From Clostridia bacterium (GTDB lineage Bacteria; Bacillota; Clostridia; UMGS1883; UMGS1540), in the NCBI GenBank assembly GCA_017450025.1, contig JAFSYJ010000032.1:45090-109089 (forward strand): a stretch of 64,000 nucleotides of DNA. The letters run 5' to 3'. A program made the position numbers and the translations under genes. Shown here piece by piece: positions 17,732-27,035 of this stretch; positions within the stretch are counted from its first letter, which is position 1, and every line of letters begins with the position of its first letter. The notes under the pieces are model-generated. The model was not told the DNA's origin. It made no database searches and saw nothing but the letters and a program-made list of their open reading frames with translations.

Positions 17732-18874
17732 CTAAACTAAATCAGCAGGTCTTTCTCCAAGACCAAAGTTATAAAGTATCGCGTCAACGATTCTCTTTGA
17801 CGCCAAGCCGTCGCCGTACGGATTTACCGCTTTTGACATTTTTTCGTATTCCGCATCGTCTGACAGCAGTTGCTTTGTCATATTATAAATATTTTCTTCT
17901 TCAATTCCTGCAAGACGGACTGTTCCTGCGTCAATCGCCTCGGGGCGTTCTGTTTCTTTTCTCAGCACCAAAACAGGCTTGCCGAGTGACGGGGCCTCCT
18001 CCTGAAGTCCGCCCGAATCAGTCAGGATAAGATGGGCCTTTGCCATTGCGTTATGCATATCTCCGACTTCAAGAGGGTCAATAAGATAAATTCTATCGTG
18101 ATTTCCGAGTATGGAGTTTGCGACCTCGCGTACAGCAGGATTAAGATGAACCGGGTAAACAAGCTTTATGTCTTCAAACTCGTTTACTATGCGAAGCACA
18201 GCATTTGCTATATTTTTCAGAGGTTCACCGAGGTTTTCTCTCCTGTGAGCCGTCATCAGAATAACCCTGCTGCTTCCGTCAAAAATTTGCGCGAGGCGGC
18301 TGTCAAACTTATAAGAATCCGAAACCGTAGTTTTAAGCGCGTCAATAACCGTATTGCCCGTTATAAAGATTTTATCCTCGCTGACGCCCTCTGCAAGAAG
18401 ATTGTTCTTGTTCTTTTTGGTAGGCGAAAAGTGCAGATCCGCCAACGCGCCCGTGAGCCTGCGGTTCATTTCTTCAGGATAGGGAGACCATTTGTCGTAT
18501 GTCCTCAGACCTGCCTCAACATGACCTATCATTGCGTGATTGTAAAAAGCCGCAAGGCTGCCCGCAAATGTTGTAGATGTATCACCGTGGACAAGCACAA
18601 TATCAGGCTTTTCTGCGCTCATAACTCTGTCAAGCCCTTCAATAGCTCTTGTGGTTATTCCGACCAGCGTTTGACGCTCCTTCATTATATCAAGGTCAAA
18701 GTCGGGAGTGATTTTAAACATATTAAGCACCTGGTCAAGCATTTGCCTGTGCTGTGCCGTAACACATACGAGCGACTGTATCTCGTCGCGTTTTTCAAGC
18801 TCATACACCAACGGCGCCATTTTTATTGCTTCCGGTCTTGTGCCGAAAACAGTCATAACCTTAATTTTGTTCAT
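17732..18874 (-). CDS. wecB: UDP-N-acetylglucosamine 2-epimerase (non-hydrolysing)
   Basis: Interconverts UDP-GlcNAc and UDP-ManNAc, the donor for teichoic-acid linkage units and other wall polymers. About 380 residues. Recognised by [14 protein letters not shown] at the N-terminus, [17 protein letters not shown] near 95, [15 protein letters not shown] near 210 and [22 protein letters not shown] near 290. ATG at 18874 is nine bases behind GAGG; other in-frame ATGs lie slightly upstream. It overlaps the tagO 3' end by 14 bases, so TagO and WecB are made together. Confidence 0.95.
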   Translation of the reverse strand: MNKIKVMTVFGTRPEAIKMAPLVYELEKRDEIQSLVCVTAQHRQMLDQVLNMFKITPDFDLDIMKERQTLVGITTRAIEGLDRVMSAEKPDIVLVHGDTSTTFAGSLAAFYNHAMIGHVEAGLRTYDKWSPYPEEMNRRLTGALADLHFSPTKKNKNNLLAEGVSEDKIFITGNTVIDALKTTVSDSYKFDSRLAQIFDGSSRVILMTAHRRENLGEPLKNIANAVLRIVNEFEDIKLVYPVHLNPAVREVANSILGNHDRIYLIDPLEVGDMHNAMAKAHLILTDSGGLQEEAPSLGKPVLVLRKETERPEAIDAGTVRLAGIEEENIYNMTKQLLSDDAEYEKMSKAVNPYGDGLASKRIVDAILYNFGLGERPADLV

Positions 18875-19937
18875 TTTCATCGACCTCATCTTTGATTTCT
18901 TCCGATTTTTTGTCATCGTTTTTCCGTATTATTATAAAAGCGATTATCATTGCGACAATTATAATTAAAACAAGTACAAGAGCGCGTATTGCGCCGGCTC
19001 CTATAAGGACAACTGCGCTCAAACCGAGGACTGTGCATATAAGGTACAAGATCCCTACTGTCTGTCTTTGTGTAAAGCCCATATCAAGCAGCTTGTGATG
19101 CAGATGACCGCGGTCTGCACCCATAATAGGCTTATGGTTTTTCATTCTTCTGAAAATTGCAAACCCAGTGTCAAAAAGAGGCAACCCAAGCACCAAAAAC
19201 GGAACAATAAAGCTTATTACGGCGTACGCCTTGAATACGCCCATTATCGAAACTGTCGAAAGTATAAACCCCAAAAACATCGCACCCGTATCGCCCATAA
19301 ATATTTTTGCAGGGTTAAAGTTATACGGCAAAAATCCGAAGCAAGCGCCTGCCAGCGCCGCTGTGATCAGAGCTATATTATTTTCACTCGCGATAAGCGC
19401 GATACAAAATAGCGTCATAGAAGCTATGGAGCTTACGCCTGCGGCGAGACCGTCAAGTCCGTCGATAAGGTTAACGGCATTTGTTACGGCAACGATCCAT
19501 ATAACCGTTATCGGAACAGCCAGATAGCCGAGTTCCACAACACCGCTGGGAGCGATAACGGTAGGCATACTGATACGGTATATGATAATGCCGTGCAGGA
19601 CTATAATTATTGCGGCAACAACTTGTCCGGCAAGCTTTACGAGCGGATGAAGCGAATATATATCGTCAAAAATACCTGTTATAACGATAACAAGGCTGCC
19701 CAAAATCATTCCGCGCACGCTCATATCGATATCGCACAGGCACAAAAGACTAACGACAAATCCGTAAAATATTGCAAGACCGCCGAGGAGAGGAATAGGG
19801 GTTTTATGAACGCGGCGTGCCTCTCCTGGATTATCTACCGCGCCGACCTTTTTGGCAAGCTCTTTGACAAACGGCGTAGTTGCAAACGCCACCGCAAAAG
19901 CAATTAGAAATGAAAAAATGATTGTAAAGGACAACAT
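18861..19937 (-). CDS. tagO: Undecaprenyl-phosphate GlcNAc-1-phosphate transferase (TagO/WecA family)
   Basis: Polytopic membrane enzyme that starts a wall polymer by moving GlcNAc-1-P from UDP-GlcNAc to undecaprenyl phosphate. 358 residues and about ten helices. Conserved motifs are DNPGEARRVHKTPIPLLGG, GIFDDIYSLHPLVKL with the catalytic DD, NAVNLIDGLDGLAAG, FMGDTGAMFLGF and ADRGHLHHKLL. The tail after the last helix is very acidic and basic mixed. The MraY-like sequence with the HLHH loop points to TagO/WecA rather than MraY. Followed by wecB, the next enzyme for ManNAc-containing linkage units. Confidence 0.93.
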   Translation of the reverse strand: MLSFTIIFSFLIAFAVAFATTPFVKELAKKVGAVDNPGEARRVHKTPIPLLGGLAIFYGFVVSLLCLCDIDMSVRGMILGSLVIVITGIFDDIYSLHPLVKLAGQVVAAIIIVLHGIIIYRISMPTVIAPSGVVELGYLAVPITVIWIVAVTNAVNLIDGLDGLAAGVSSIASMTLFCIALIASENNIALITAALAGACFGFLPYNFNPAKIFMGDTGAMFLGFILSTVSIMGVFKAYAVISFIVPFLVLGLPLFDTGFAIFRRMKNHKPIMGADRGHLHHKLLDMGFTQRQTVGILYLICTVLGLSAVVLIGAGAIRALVLVLIIIVAMIIAFIIIRKNDDKKSEEIKDEVDENEQN

Positions 19938-19968
19938 AAGTTAACCTCCTTTATTTGCGGATTTTATG

Positions 19969-20964
19969 TTATCTTTGTATAAAGCCTAATTTTTTGTGAA
20001 CTTTACGCAGGGTTTTGTATGCGATGGCAGACGCCTTTTGCGCGCCGTTCTTATAGACGCTTTCCACATAATCCTTGTTTTTTAAAAGGTCGTTATATTT
20101 GTCTCTTATCGGGGCGAGGGTTTCTGCAACGGCTTCGCCCACCCGTTCTTTAAACACGCCGTAACCGAGACCTTCAAACTCTTTTGCGGCGTCTTGAGGA
20201 GTTTTATCCGTCATAGCACCGTAAATCGCAAGAAGGTTATTTATGCCGTCTTTTCCTTCGCGGTATGCGATCTCACCGTCGGAATCCGTAACGGCACGCT
20301 TGATTTTTTTCATAATTACATCAGGTTCATCTAAAACCCATATATATCCGTTTGGATTGGGGTCGGACTTGCTCATTTTCTTTTCAGGTTCCTGAAGGCT
20401 TTTGATTCGCGCGCCGACAGGGGGAATATACGGTTCTGGCACAACAAAAACATCGCCGTAAACGCCGTTAAACCTCTCGGCAATATCCCTTGTTAATTCA
20501 ACATGTTGTTTTTGGTCGTGACCTACGGGGACGATTTCTGCACCGTAAAGGAGTATATCCGCCGCCATCAGCACGGGATAAGTGAATAAACCTGCGTTTA
20601 TGTTGTCAGCATGCCGCGCGGATTTTTCCTTAAACTGTGTCATTCTGGACAGTTCGCCCATATAGGTAAAGCAATTAAGAATCCATGCAAGCTCCGCGTG
20701 CTGGGAAACATGCGACTGAAAAAACAAAATCGACTTTTCGGGGTCAAGTCCGCAAGCAATATATTCGCAGAAAAATTCCATACAGCGCTTTCTGAGAGCC
20801 GCAGGGTCCTGACGTACTGTTATCGAGTGCATATCAACGACTGAAAAAATACAGTCGAATTCTTCTTGCATATTGAGCCAGCTTTTAACGGCTCCGACAT
20901 AATTACCGAGTGTCAGACAGCCTGTGGGCTGTATGCCGGAAAAAGCTCTTTTTTTGTTTTCCAT
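19969..20964 (-). CDS. trpS: Tryptophanyl-tRNA synthetase
   Basis: Class I synthetase charging tRNA-Trp, 331 residues. The GIQPTGCLTLGNYVG segment holds the HIGH equivalent, GHDQKQHVELTRDIA contacts tryptophan, and KKMSKSDPN near residue 190 is the KMSKS loop. ATG at 20964 is nine bases behind AGGTGG; a TTG at 20973 would abut the ribosome site. Sixteen bases follow the aminotransferase stop, so they probably share a message. No T-box leader is visible. Confidence 0.96.
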   Translation of the reverse strand: MENKKRAFSGIQPTGCLTLGNYVGAVKSWLNMQEEFDCIFSVVDMHSITVRQDPAALRKRCMEFFCEYIACGLDPEKSILFFQSHVSQHAELAWILNCFTYMGELSRMTQFKEKSARHADNINAGLFTYPVLMAADILLYGAEIVPVGHDQKQHVELTRDIAERFNGVYGDVFVVPEPYIPPVGARIKSLQEPEKKMSKSDPNPNGYIWVLDEPDVIMKKIKRAVTDSDGEIAYREGKDGINNLLAIYGAMTDKTPQDAAKEFEGLGYGVFKERVGEAVAETLAPIRDKYNDLLKNKDYVESVYKNGAQKASAIAYKTLRKVHKKLGFIQR

Positions 20965-20980
20965 TATGATCAACCACCTT

Positions 20981-22153
20981 TTACTGTTCTGCTATAACTT
21001 CGCTGAGTATTTTGATACCCTTTTCGATTTTGCCTTCATCGGGCAGAGAATAATTAAGTCTAATCTTGTTTGCGGAGCTTTTGTCATCGCTTTCACAGGT
21101 AGCGCCCGGTACGAACGCGACCTTTTTCTGAACAGCTTTTTTCAAAAGTTCCTGCGTATCTATTCTTTCTGGGAGCGTGCACCAAAGGAATATTCCGCCG
21201 TCAGGGCGTGTAAAGGAGCAGTCCTTCGGGAAGTATCTTTCAAGCGCCGAAAGCATAGCGTTACAGCGCGTTTTGTACAGCTCGCGGCTTTTTGCGATAT
21301 GTTCGTCAAGAGAATACCTGCTGCAAAATTCATAAGCCGCCATCTGCGTCAGAACAGGAGTGTGAACATCAGACACCTGTTTGCAGATTATGATTTTTTC
21401 CATTATATCCTTGCGGGCGACACACCAGCCGAGGCGCATACCTGCGGACAGGATTTTGGAGAAAGAGCCTGCGTAAATAACTCTGCCGTCCGTATCCATT
21501 GACTTCATAGTTGCGATTTCTTCGCCGTTGTAGCGCAGTTCGCCGTACGGGTTGTCCTCAAGAATAAAGAAGTCGTATTTTTCAGCGAGTTCAAGCATTT
21601 TCTTTCTTTTTGCAAGGCTCATTGTAATTCCCGTCGGGTTCTGGAATGTCGGAATAGTATATACAATTTTTATCTTGTCATTTTTTGCGATTTCTTCAAG
21701 CGCTTCAGTATCAAGACCGTCATCTAAAACGGGAACAGCCTTTATCTTTGCGTTATAGGATTTTATCGAGTTAAGTCCGCCGATAAAGCTTGGAGATTCT
21801 ACGGCAACGGTGTCTCCCTCGTTTATAAGTGACTTAAAGGTCAAATCAAGAGCCTGCTGACCGCCGGAAGTGATAATGAGATTGTCGCTGTCACCTAAAT
21901 TGCCGGCAGCCTTCATTCTGCTTTGCACAAATTCGCGCAGCGGAGTATAACCCTCCGAAATGCCGTATTGGAGCGCAACAGCAGGATTGTTTTTTAATAT
22001 CTGAGCGGTGATGTCAGCAAGCTGTTCTGACGGGAACAGCGCAGGAGACGGCGCGCCGCCTGCAAATGATATGATTTGAGGATCAGCCAAAAGCTTAAAC
22101 ATCTCTCTGATGGCCGAGCCGTGAAGTTTAGAAACTCTGTCTGCAAAAAACAT
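20981..22153 (-). CDS. PLP-dependent aminotransferase (2-aminoadipate/aromatic type, class I)
   Basis: Fold-type I aminotransferase of 390 residues resembling LysN/AraT and the C-terminal half of MocR regulators, but without a DNA-binding domain. It has ISFAGGAPSPALFPSE near the start, ITSGGQQALDL near 95, FILEDNPYGELRY near 200 and GSFSKILSAGMRLGW near 230 with the PLP Lys. The amino donor cannot be fixed; aromatic or 2-aminoadipate types are likely. ATG 22153 follows GAGG by nine bases. Confidence 0.9.
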   Translation of the reverse strand: MFFADRVSKLHGSAIREMFKLLADPQIISFAGGAPSPALFPSEQLADITAQILKNNPAVALQYGISEGYTPLREFVQSRMKAAGNLGDSDNLIITSGGQQALDLTFKSLINEGDTVAVESPSFIGGLNSIKSYNAKIKAVPVLDDGLDTEALEEIAKNDKIKIVYTIPTFQNPTGITMSLAKRKKMLELAEKYDFFILEDNPYGELRYNGEEIATMKSMDTDGRVIYAGSFSKILSAGMRLGWCVARKDIMEKIIICKQVSDVHTPVLTQMAAYEFCSRYSLDEHIAKSRELYKTRCNAMLSALERYFPKDCSFTRPDGGIFLWCTLPERIDTQELLKKAVQKKVAFVPGATCESDDKSSANKIRLNYSLPDEGKIEKGIKILSEVIAEQ

Positions 22154-22173
22154 AAAATATCGCCTCTTTTTCG

Positions 22174-22200
22174 GCAAAATGAAAAACTATTCCATTTTGC
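22174..22200. promoter_or_regulatory. Perfect inverted repeat in leader of aminotransferase
   Basis: GCAAAATG (22174-22181) and CATTTTGC (22193-22200) with an 11-base loop lie between the promoter and the ribosome site. Confidence 0.4.
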
Positions 22201-22215
22201 TGTATATTCTGATTT

Positions 22216-22244
22216 ATTTTACCACAATTTAAAAAAAATGTAAA
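22216..22244 (-). promoter_or_regulatory. Promoter of aminotransferase-trpS
   Basis: Minus strand TTTACA, 17-base spacer, TAAAAT (5 of 6 at each hexamer). Confidence 0.7.
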
Positions 22245-22296
22245 TAGGAATTATGGTATAAATGAAAAAAATCCAAATATATAAATTATTGCAAAG

Positions 22297-22326
22297 AAAA
22301 GGCGACCGCCTAATCGCAGTCGCTTT
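22297..22326 (-). terminator. Terminator of LppM-like lipoprotein gene
   Basis: Minus strand AAAGCGAC ... GTCGCCTTTT with one bulged base and a T-rich tail, 14 bases past the stop. Confidence 0.65.
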
Positions 22327-22339
22327 ATGAATTTATAAA

Positions 22340-23290
22340 TTATTCTTCGTTATTTTCGTTATCTTCTGTTGTTTCCCGGGAATCGCCATCTTCTGTTGCC
22401 TCTTGGGCATCGTCTTGCTCGATTGCTTCGTCAGCGGCGTCTTCGACAGGCTCTGAACCATTATCAAAGAAGTTTGTATCGTCCTCCGAAATCTCGCTTT
22501 CAGCAACCGTAACAGGTGCAAAATCTGATTGGTCATCAGGATCTGTGGGCGCGAGCGCTTTCATTTTACGCATAAGAATTATAACAATAATAATAAGCGC
22601 AATGATAAAGAGAAGTGCGATTAAAAATGCAAAGTTCGGAATAAACACCCAAAAATGAACGGGAGCAGAAGGATTCTCTGCCGTTACATTAAATGTATAA
22701 GAAGGATTAACGATTCTGCCGCCGGAGCCGAAAGCAAAGAACGGGAAGCTCAACTTCATAGAAATTGAAGCGTTGGCAAGCTTTGCAGAATCCTCATCGC
22801 TGAGCTTATTGCCCTGTGATAAAGATACATTGCCGTTTGCCGTATATATCGTACCGAATACATTGGGCATATCCTTAAATGTTATACCGTTGTTCATGCT
22901 GCTTGTGTCAGCAGAGGTAACGGGTACGGCAATGGAGCTGTTAAATGCCTGGAAGAAAATGGAGTCATTCATTTCGGAAACGCTCGGATATTTTGCGGTT
23001 ATTCTGATTCCGTTATAAGTTTCTCCGTTGACCTCGGCGCTTGTTTGTTCAGCATTCATTGACTTGTCGGTTTCGAGTTCTTCGATTTGAGGCATTATAT
23101 TTTCCATAAGATCCTCGTAAGACATACCGCCCGAAACCTGTGAAATCGCCTCGTCGTTACCGACCATGGAAATATCTACTTTTACATTTCCCAACTGGTT
23201 AACGCTGATTTTTGTATCCTGCTTATAGCAGCCCGTTAAAAGGCACAATACTGCCAATGAAGCAAGCAGGAGTCTGAATAATTTTTTCAA
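22340..23290 (-). CDS. Membrane-anchored lipoprotein, LppM-like
   Basis: About 316 residues. TTG at 23290 lies eight bases behind GGAGAG and gives the lipoprotein signal KKLFRLLLASLAVLCLLTGC (lipobox LLTGC). A beta-rich extracellular part follows, beginning TKISVNQLGNVKVDISMVG, which resembles LppM-type domains, then a single membrane helix near residue 225-245 (FAFLIALLFIIALIIIVIIL) and a cytoplasmic tail extremely rich in Asp/Glu/Thr. The double anchor and acidic tail are notable. Function is unknown and the LppM link is tentative. Confidence 0.7.
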   Translation of the reverse strand: MKKLFRLLLASLAVLCLLTGCYKQDTKISVNQLGNVKVDISMVGNDEAISQVSGGMSYEDLMENIMPQIEELETDKSMNAEQTSAEVNGETYNGIRITAKYPSVSEMNDSIFFQAFNSSIAVPVTSADTSSMNNGITFKDMPNVFGTIYTANGNVSLSQGNKLSDEDSAKLANASISMKLSFPFFAFGSGGRIVNPSYTFNVTAENPSAPVHFWVFIPNFAFLIALLFIIALIIIVIILMRKMKALAPTDPDDQSDFAPVTVAESEISEDDTNFFDNGSEPVEDAADEAIEQDDAQEATEDGDSRETTEDNENNEE

Positions 23291-23370
23291 AGTAATCACT
23301 CTCCAAAAGAAATAATATATATCAGTATACCAGCATTTTACAGAATTGGCAATAAAAAAAGTAAAAATTT

Positions 23371-24165
23371 TTAAAAATTATATTTCTTTCCGCACAAATC
23401 GCAGCCGCCGCAGCATTCAACACGCCCTTTAAAAATTTCTTCTACAGTTTTAATAAGGTTTGGAGTTTTAATAAACGCCGCGTTATGAAATGTTATTTTA
23501 AGCGGCGCCAATGTTATCAAAGCGCTGAGCAGAATATCGTCAAAGCTTAATTCGTCGCCTGCAAATGAGCCGGCGATAAGCTTTGCGCAGTCGCCCGTTA
23601 TATCGCGCAAAGCTCCGTTGTATATTGAAAACCCTCCGCCCTCGGAGACTGCAATGTGCAGGTGATTTTCTTTTGGCGGCTGGCAAGAAACAAAATATTT
23701 CAGAAGTTCGATAAAATCGTTATACTCCTGTTCTGCAAGAAGCACACGCACTGCTCGGTCAACACCGCGACGGACTTCTTTTTTGTATTCCGGAAGACGG
23801 AACTTTACAAATCCTTCTACGGAAATGGTGTCAGATTGTGACAGAAAGTCAGAAACTTCAGAAAATACCATATCCGAACAACGGTCGGGAGAATTCTTGA
23901 TACAGGATAAAACTTCGCGTTTATCCCGCGTTGTCAGAAACGGATAATCGCAATTAAGAATATCGGCGGCGATTTCCTGACGGTATTTTGTTTTTATAAC
24001 AGATGTGATGGCGTTCACAAGATTTTGTTTAAACAATTCCAGCTCGTTTTTGCTTTCAGAAGAAAAGCAAAGACCGCTTTTGTTTTTTTCAGTTTTAATT
24101 TTGCCCGAGTGCTTAACACAGTTTAAAATGCTGTCTGTATCACTTGTAACCGAAAGCTGATGCAA
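23371..24165 (-). CDS. ytxC: Putative sporulation protein YtxC
   Basis: Roughly 264 residues with the YtxC-like core SVEGFVKFRLPEYKKEVRRGVDRAV and EQEYNDFIELLKYFVSCQPP around residues 120-185. YtxC proteins are found in endospore formers and lack a known activity. TTG at 24165 is the likely start, with GGAGG seven bases before it; an ATG 54 bases upstream lacks a ribosome site and sits in the previous gene. The C-terminus ends in CCGGCDLCGKKYNF, a cysteine cluster that may bind metal. Confidence 0.78.
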   Translation of the reverse strand: MHQLSVTSDTDSILNCVKHSGKIKTEKNKSGLCFSSESKNELELFKQNLVNAITSVIKTKYRQEIAADILNCDYPFLTTRDKREVLSCIKNSPDRCSDMVFSEVSDFLSQSDTISVEGFVKFRLPEYKKEVRRGVDRAVRVLLAEQEYNDFIELLKYFVSCQPPKENHLHIAVSEGGGFSIYNGALRDITGDCAKLIAGSFAGDELSFDDILLSALITLAPLKITFHNAAFIKTPNLIKTVEEIFKGRVECCGGCDLCGKKYNF

Positions 24166-24186
24166 TACGGCACCTCCGTTTAAAGT

Positions 24187-24210
24187 CCGCCGGAGGCAAA
24201 CCTCCGCCGG
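24187..24210. other. GC-rich hairpin between DUF6873 gene and ytxC
   Basis: CCGCCGGAGG and CCTCCGCCGG separated by CAAA form a stem with one mismatch, straddling the stop codon of the upstream gene and 22 bases before the ytxC TTG. The minus-strand T tract after it is weak, so it may tune ytxC rather than end the transcript. Confidence 0.5.
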
Positions 24211-24211
24211 C

Positions 24212-24940
24212 TTATGCAATAATTAGAGAACCGATATCGACAGGCGGGTTTTGCACAGCTTCAACAGGCTCTAATTCTTGTTTTTCCAAGAAAGACAGAA
24301 TTTTATGCCTTGAAGGGTGATTTTTTAAACTGCCGGTAATAAAAAATTTATTATCGGGCAAAAGACAGCTTGCGCCGCCCAAAAATCCGTATGAAAAACC
24401 GTCAAGCGTTATATACCCCTGTTCTATCAGGAGAGAATCCGTGCCGTGAGCGCACGCAGTATTGTAAATGCCTGCATCGGAAGTCATAATCGAGTTTTCT
24501 CCCGTTACTGCCGTGAGACATTTTGCGTAGCCCTGATTTATATGAATAAGGGTAACATCTTCACGCTCAAAATAAGCTTTGGCGGTTTTTTCGGTATATT
24601 TTGTATTATGATAGGCTTTGCTTCCTACTCTTACAATATTATATGCCGCGTCATTCGGATAGTTGCCGGACACATCAGCCTGTCCTTTGATAACCTTCGC
24701 ACCGAGTGGAACAAGCTTTTCACAGTAATAACCGTAAGCTTCTGGGCAGGACAAAAAGACGCCCTTCCCTAAATAATGTATCTGCAAATCGGCGTGATAC
24801 GCCAGAGAGGGCGGCAGAGATTTTATTTGAACAGTCGGAATAAAATACTTAAAGGAAAGCTTTGACAAAAGATGCGACTCCTGCGCGATGAGGATAGAAG
24901 CTTCCTTTGGAGCGGAATTTGGAATTTTAATGAAAAACAT
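24212..24940 (-). CDS. DUF6873-type GME-fold protein
   Basis: About 242 residues resembling the clostridial DUF6873 proteins predicted to adopt the guanidine-modifying-enzyme (GME) fold. Characteristic segments are YHADLQIHYLGKG, GNYPNDAAYNIVRVG near residue 95, HINQGYAKC near 135 and SIMTSDAGIYNTA. Asp, His and Cys in these positions suggest a catalytic site, but no reaction is known. ATG 24940 is chosen because the family starts there; the ribosome site is weak. It ends just before the ytxC hairpin. Confidence 0.72.
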   Translation of the reverse strand: MFFIKIPNSAPKEASILIAQESHLLSKLSFKYFIPTVQIKSLPPSLAYHADLQIHYLGKGVFLSCPEAYGYYCEKLVPLGAKVIKGQADVSGNYPNDAAYNIVRVGSKAYHNTKYTEKTAKAYFEREDVTLIHINQGYAKCLTAVTGENSIMTSDAGIYNTACAHGTDSLLIEQGYITLDGFSYGFLGGASCLLPDNKFFITGSLKNHPSRHKILSFLEKQELEPVEAVQNPPVDIGSLIIA

Positions 24941-25020
24941 TATATTTCTTCTTTCATATATCGGCAAAACGGCTTTGTTTTGCATACACTGATATTATAG
25001 CCGGCTATTAAAATAGATTC

Positions 25021-26016
25021 CTAAAGACGGAGCGTGGCGTATGCGTTCAAATTAAGCGGCGCCGCGTTCCCTGAAATATAGTTGTAGTAGCCCGCGCACG
25101 AAATCATCGCACCGTTGTCGGTACATAGCGTTGGCGGCGGGACAAAAAAGTCCACGCCGAGCCTTTCGGCAAGTGAAGAAAGTGAAGTACGCAGAAAACT
25201 GTTTGACGCAACACCGCCCGCAAGGGCTATTTTTTTTGCGCCGGTTTTTACGGCGGCGTGTTCAACGGCACTCGTCAAAACATCAACAACTGCCGCCTGA
25301 AAAGACGCCGCAATATCTGCGTGCGGCACAGGCTGACCGTTTTGTTCGAGCTTGTGAATATAGTTGATAACGGCAGTTTTTACACCGCTGAAGCTGAAAT
25401 CGCAGCCGTTCAAAGGCCGTGGAAAAGAAACGGCGTTCGGGTCGCCCTGCTCGGCGAGCTTGCTGACCTTCGGGCCTCCGGGATAGCCAAGTCCGAGAAC
25501 ACGGGCAACCTTGTCAAAGGCTTCGCCTGCGGCATCGTCAAGTGTTGCGCCCAAAACCTCAAACTCTCCGTAATCCTTTACATTAAGTATGTGGCTGTGT
25601 CCGCCTGAAGCCACCAGACATAAAAACGGAGGTTCTAGCGTGGGAGATGCAATATAGTTTGCGGCAATATGACCGTGTATATGATTAACGGGGACAAGCG
25701 GCTTTGAAAGGGAATATGCAAGCCCTTTGGCGGCAGAAACCCCGACCAGAAGTGCGCCTATAAGTCCGGGGCCGTTTGTAACAGCGACTGCGGACAAGTT
25801 CTCTTTTTTGACATTTGCTTTTTTTAACGCTTCGTCAATAACAAATGAAATAGCCGTTATATGATTGCGCGAAGCAATTTCAGGCACAACTCCGCCGTAC
25901 AATTTATGAATATCTGCCTGTGAATATATAACATCGCTCAAAACCTGCCTGCCGTCAAGCGTGACAGAAGCGGCGGTTTCGTCGCAGGAGGATTCGATTC
26001 CCAATATTAAAGTCAT
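25021..26016 (-). CDS. tsaD: tRNA N6-adenosine threonylcarbamoyltransferase
   Basis: Catalytic subunit that transfers threonylcarbamoyl from TC-AMP to A37 of ANN-decoding tRNAs, working with TsaB and TsaE. 331 residues. It starts [16 protein letters not shown], has the metal-binding HIHGHIAAN near residue 110, [10 protein letters not shown], and [13 protein letters not shown] with the nucleotide-binding glycine loop near 265. ATG 26016 follows GAGGTG by six bases. tsaB and tsaE are not in the window. Confidence 0.96.
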   Translation of the reverse strand: MTLILGIESSCDETAASVTLDGRQVLSDVIYSQADIHKLYGGVVPEIASRNHITAISFVIDEALKKANVKKENLSAVAVTNGPGLIGALLVGVSAAKGLAYSLSKPLVPVNHIHGHIAANYIASPTLEPPFLCLVASGGHSHILNVKDYGEFEVLGATLDDAAGEAFDKVARVLGLGYPGGPKVSKLAEQGDPNAVSFPRPLNGCDFSFSGVKTAVINYIHKLEQNGQPVPHADIAASFQAAVVDVLTSAVEHAAVKTGAKKIALAGGVASNSFLRTSLSSLAERLGVDFFVPPPTLCTDNGAMISCAGYYNYISGNAAPLNLNAYATLRL

Positions 26017-26036
26017 TGTTTTCACCTCTTAATATT

Positions 26037-26065
26037 AGAATAACAGATTATGTTAATTTAATCAA
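26037..26065 (-). promoter_or_regulatory. Promoter of tsaD
   Basis: Minus strand TTGATT, 17-base spacer, TATTCT, about 20 bases before the ATG. Moderate match. Confidence 0.5.
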
Positions 26066-26204
26066 TAAAATAAATATTAAAAAATTTGTAACAAATATTA
26101 AGAAAACTGTGTAATATTAAGTCTTAAAACAAGGAAAAACAGCGTAAAAAAAGTAAAGTTGTCAAGGGAAATGTGAACAAATTTTAAAAAAATATTAAAA
26201 AAGT

Positions 26205-26233
26205 TTGACAAAATTAAAAAAATATGTTATATT
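26205..26233 (+). promoter_or_regulatory. Promoter of NlpC/P60 gene
   Basis: TTGACA, 17-base AT-rich spacer, TATATT; the -35 is perfect. The ATG follows 34 bases later. Confidence 0.8.
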
Positions 26234-26266
26234 ATGGACATAAAATATTTTGAAAGGAATGATTTG

Positions 26267-26896
26267 ATGAAGAAAACAGTATGTGCAGTTATCGCATCGC
26301 TTATGTTATTTTTAGGCATTTCAGCATACGCAGAGCCTGAAAAACAGGGCGTTGTAACTGCAAGCGTACTGAATGTAAGAAAGAGCGCAGGTAGCAGAAA
26401 ACAAAAAATTGGCGAGCTCACAAAAAACACAAATGTAATAATACTTTCCAAAAGAGGAAATTGGTATAAAATTCAGTACGAAGACGACACGGCATATGTT
26501 TCTAAAAAATATGTGTCTGACGATCCCGAGGTTGTTGAAGCAGCAAACAGGTTGGCAGCAGGTGAAGAAATAGTTGAATATGCAAAAGAATTTTTAGGTG
26601 TTCCGTATGTTTACGGCGGAACGACTCCTTCAGGATTTGATTGCAGCGGATTTGTAAGATATGTTTATGCAAAGTTTGGAATATCGCTGCCAAGAATATC
26701 GTATGACCAGTTAAAAGAAGGAACAAGCGTCAGCGAGGAAGATTTGCAGGTCGGAGACCTTGTATTCTTCCGTGGCGGTGATCATGTCGGCATATATGTT
26801 GGCAACGGTCAGTACATTCACGCGCCGAGAACAGGCAGGACTGTTTCGGTAGAACCTCTTAACAGAGGCGTATATGCTGCAAGAAGAATTCTGTAA
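26267..26896 (+). CDS. Secreted SH3b-NlpC/P60 peptidoglycan hydrolase
   Basis: Wall hydrolase (gamma-D-Glu-diamino-acid endopeptidase type) of 209 residues. A signal peptide (KKTVCAVIASLMLFLGISAYA) is followed by a bacterial SH3 domain (TASVLNVRKSAGS ... VSKKYV, about 25-85) and an NlpC/P60 domain. The catalytic Cys is in FDCSGFVRYVY and the His in GGDHVGIYVGNGQYIHAP. ATG 26267 follows AAGGA. Likely acts in wall turnover at the cell surface. It is monocistronic. Confidence 0.93.
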   Translation: MKKTVCAVIASLMLFLGISAYAEPEKQGVVTASVLNVRKSAGSRKQKIGELTKNTNVIILSKRGNWYKIQYEDDTAYVSKKYVSDDPEVVEAANRLAAGEEIVEYAKEFLGVPYVYGGTTPSGFDCSGFVRYVYAKFGISLPRISYDQLKEGTSVSEEDLQVGDLVFFRGGDHVGIYVGNGQYIHAPRTGRTVSVEPLNRGVYAARRIL

Positions 26897-26919
26897 AATT
26901 GATAATAAATAATTAATAG

Positions 26920-26949
26920 AACCCCTCCGTAACAGCGGAGGGGTTCTTG
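26920..26949 (+). terminator. Terminator of NlpC/P60 gene
   Basis: AACCCCTCCG and CGGAGGGGTT with a 6-base loop, then a short T-rich tail. Confidence 0.85.
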
Positions 26950-26956
26950 CTGTAAA

Positions 26957-27004
26957 AAAGCCGTCAGACCGCAAAAGAATCACAGAATGCGGGTTGGCGG
27001 CTTT
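26957..27004. other. Long imperfect hairpin between two terminators
   Basis: AAAGCCGTCAGACCGCA (26957-26973) pairs with 26988-27004 apart from one A-G mismatch, giving about 16 pairs and a 14-base loop. On the plus strand it is followed by ACTTTATTTTG. It could be a back-up terminator or part of a small transcript. Confidence 0.5.
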
Positions 27005-27035
27005 ACTTTATTTTGTATAATATGAATACACACAA

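Noticed and set aside
18032..18895. 287-codon plus-strand frame over wecB
   Set aside because: Mirror of a secure wecB gene with low-complexity basic composition.
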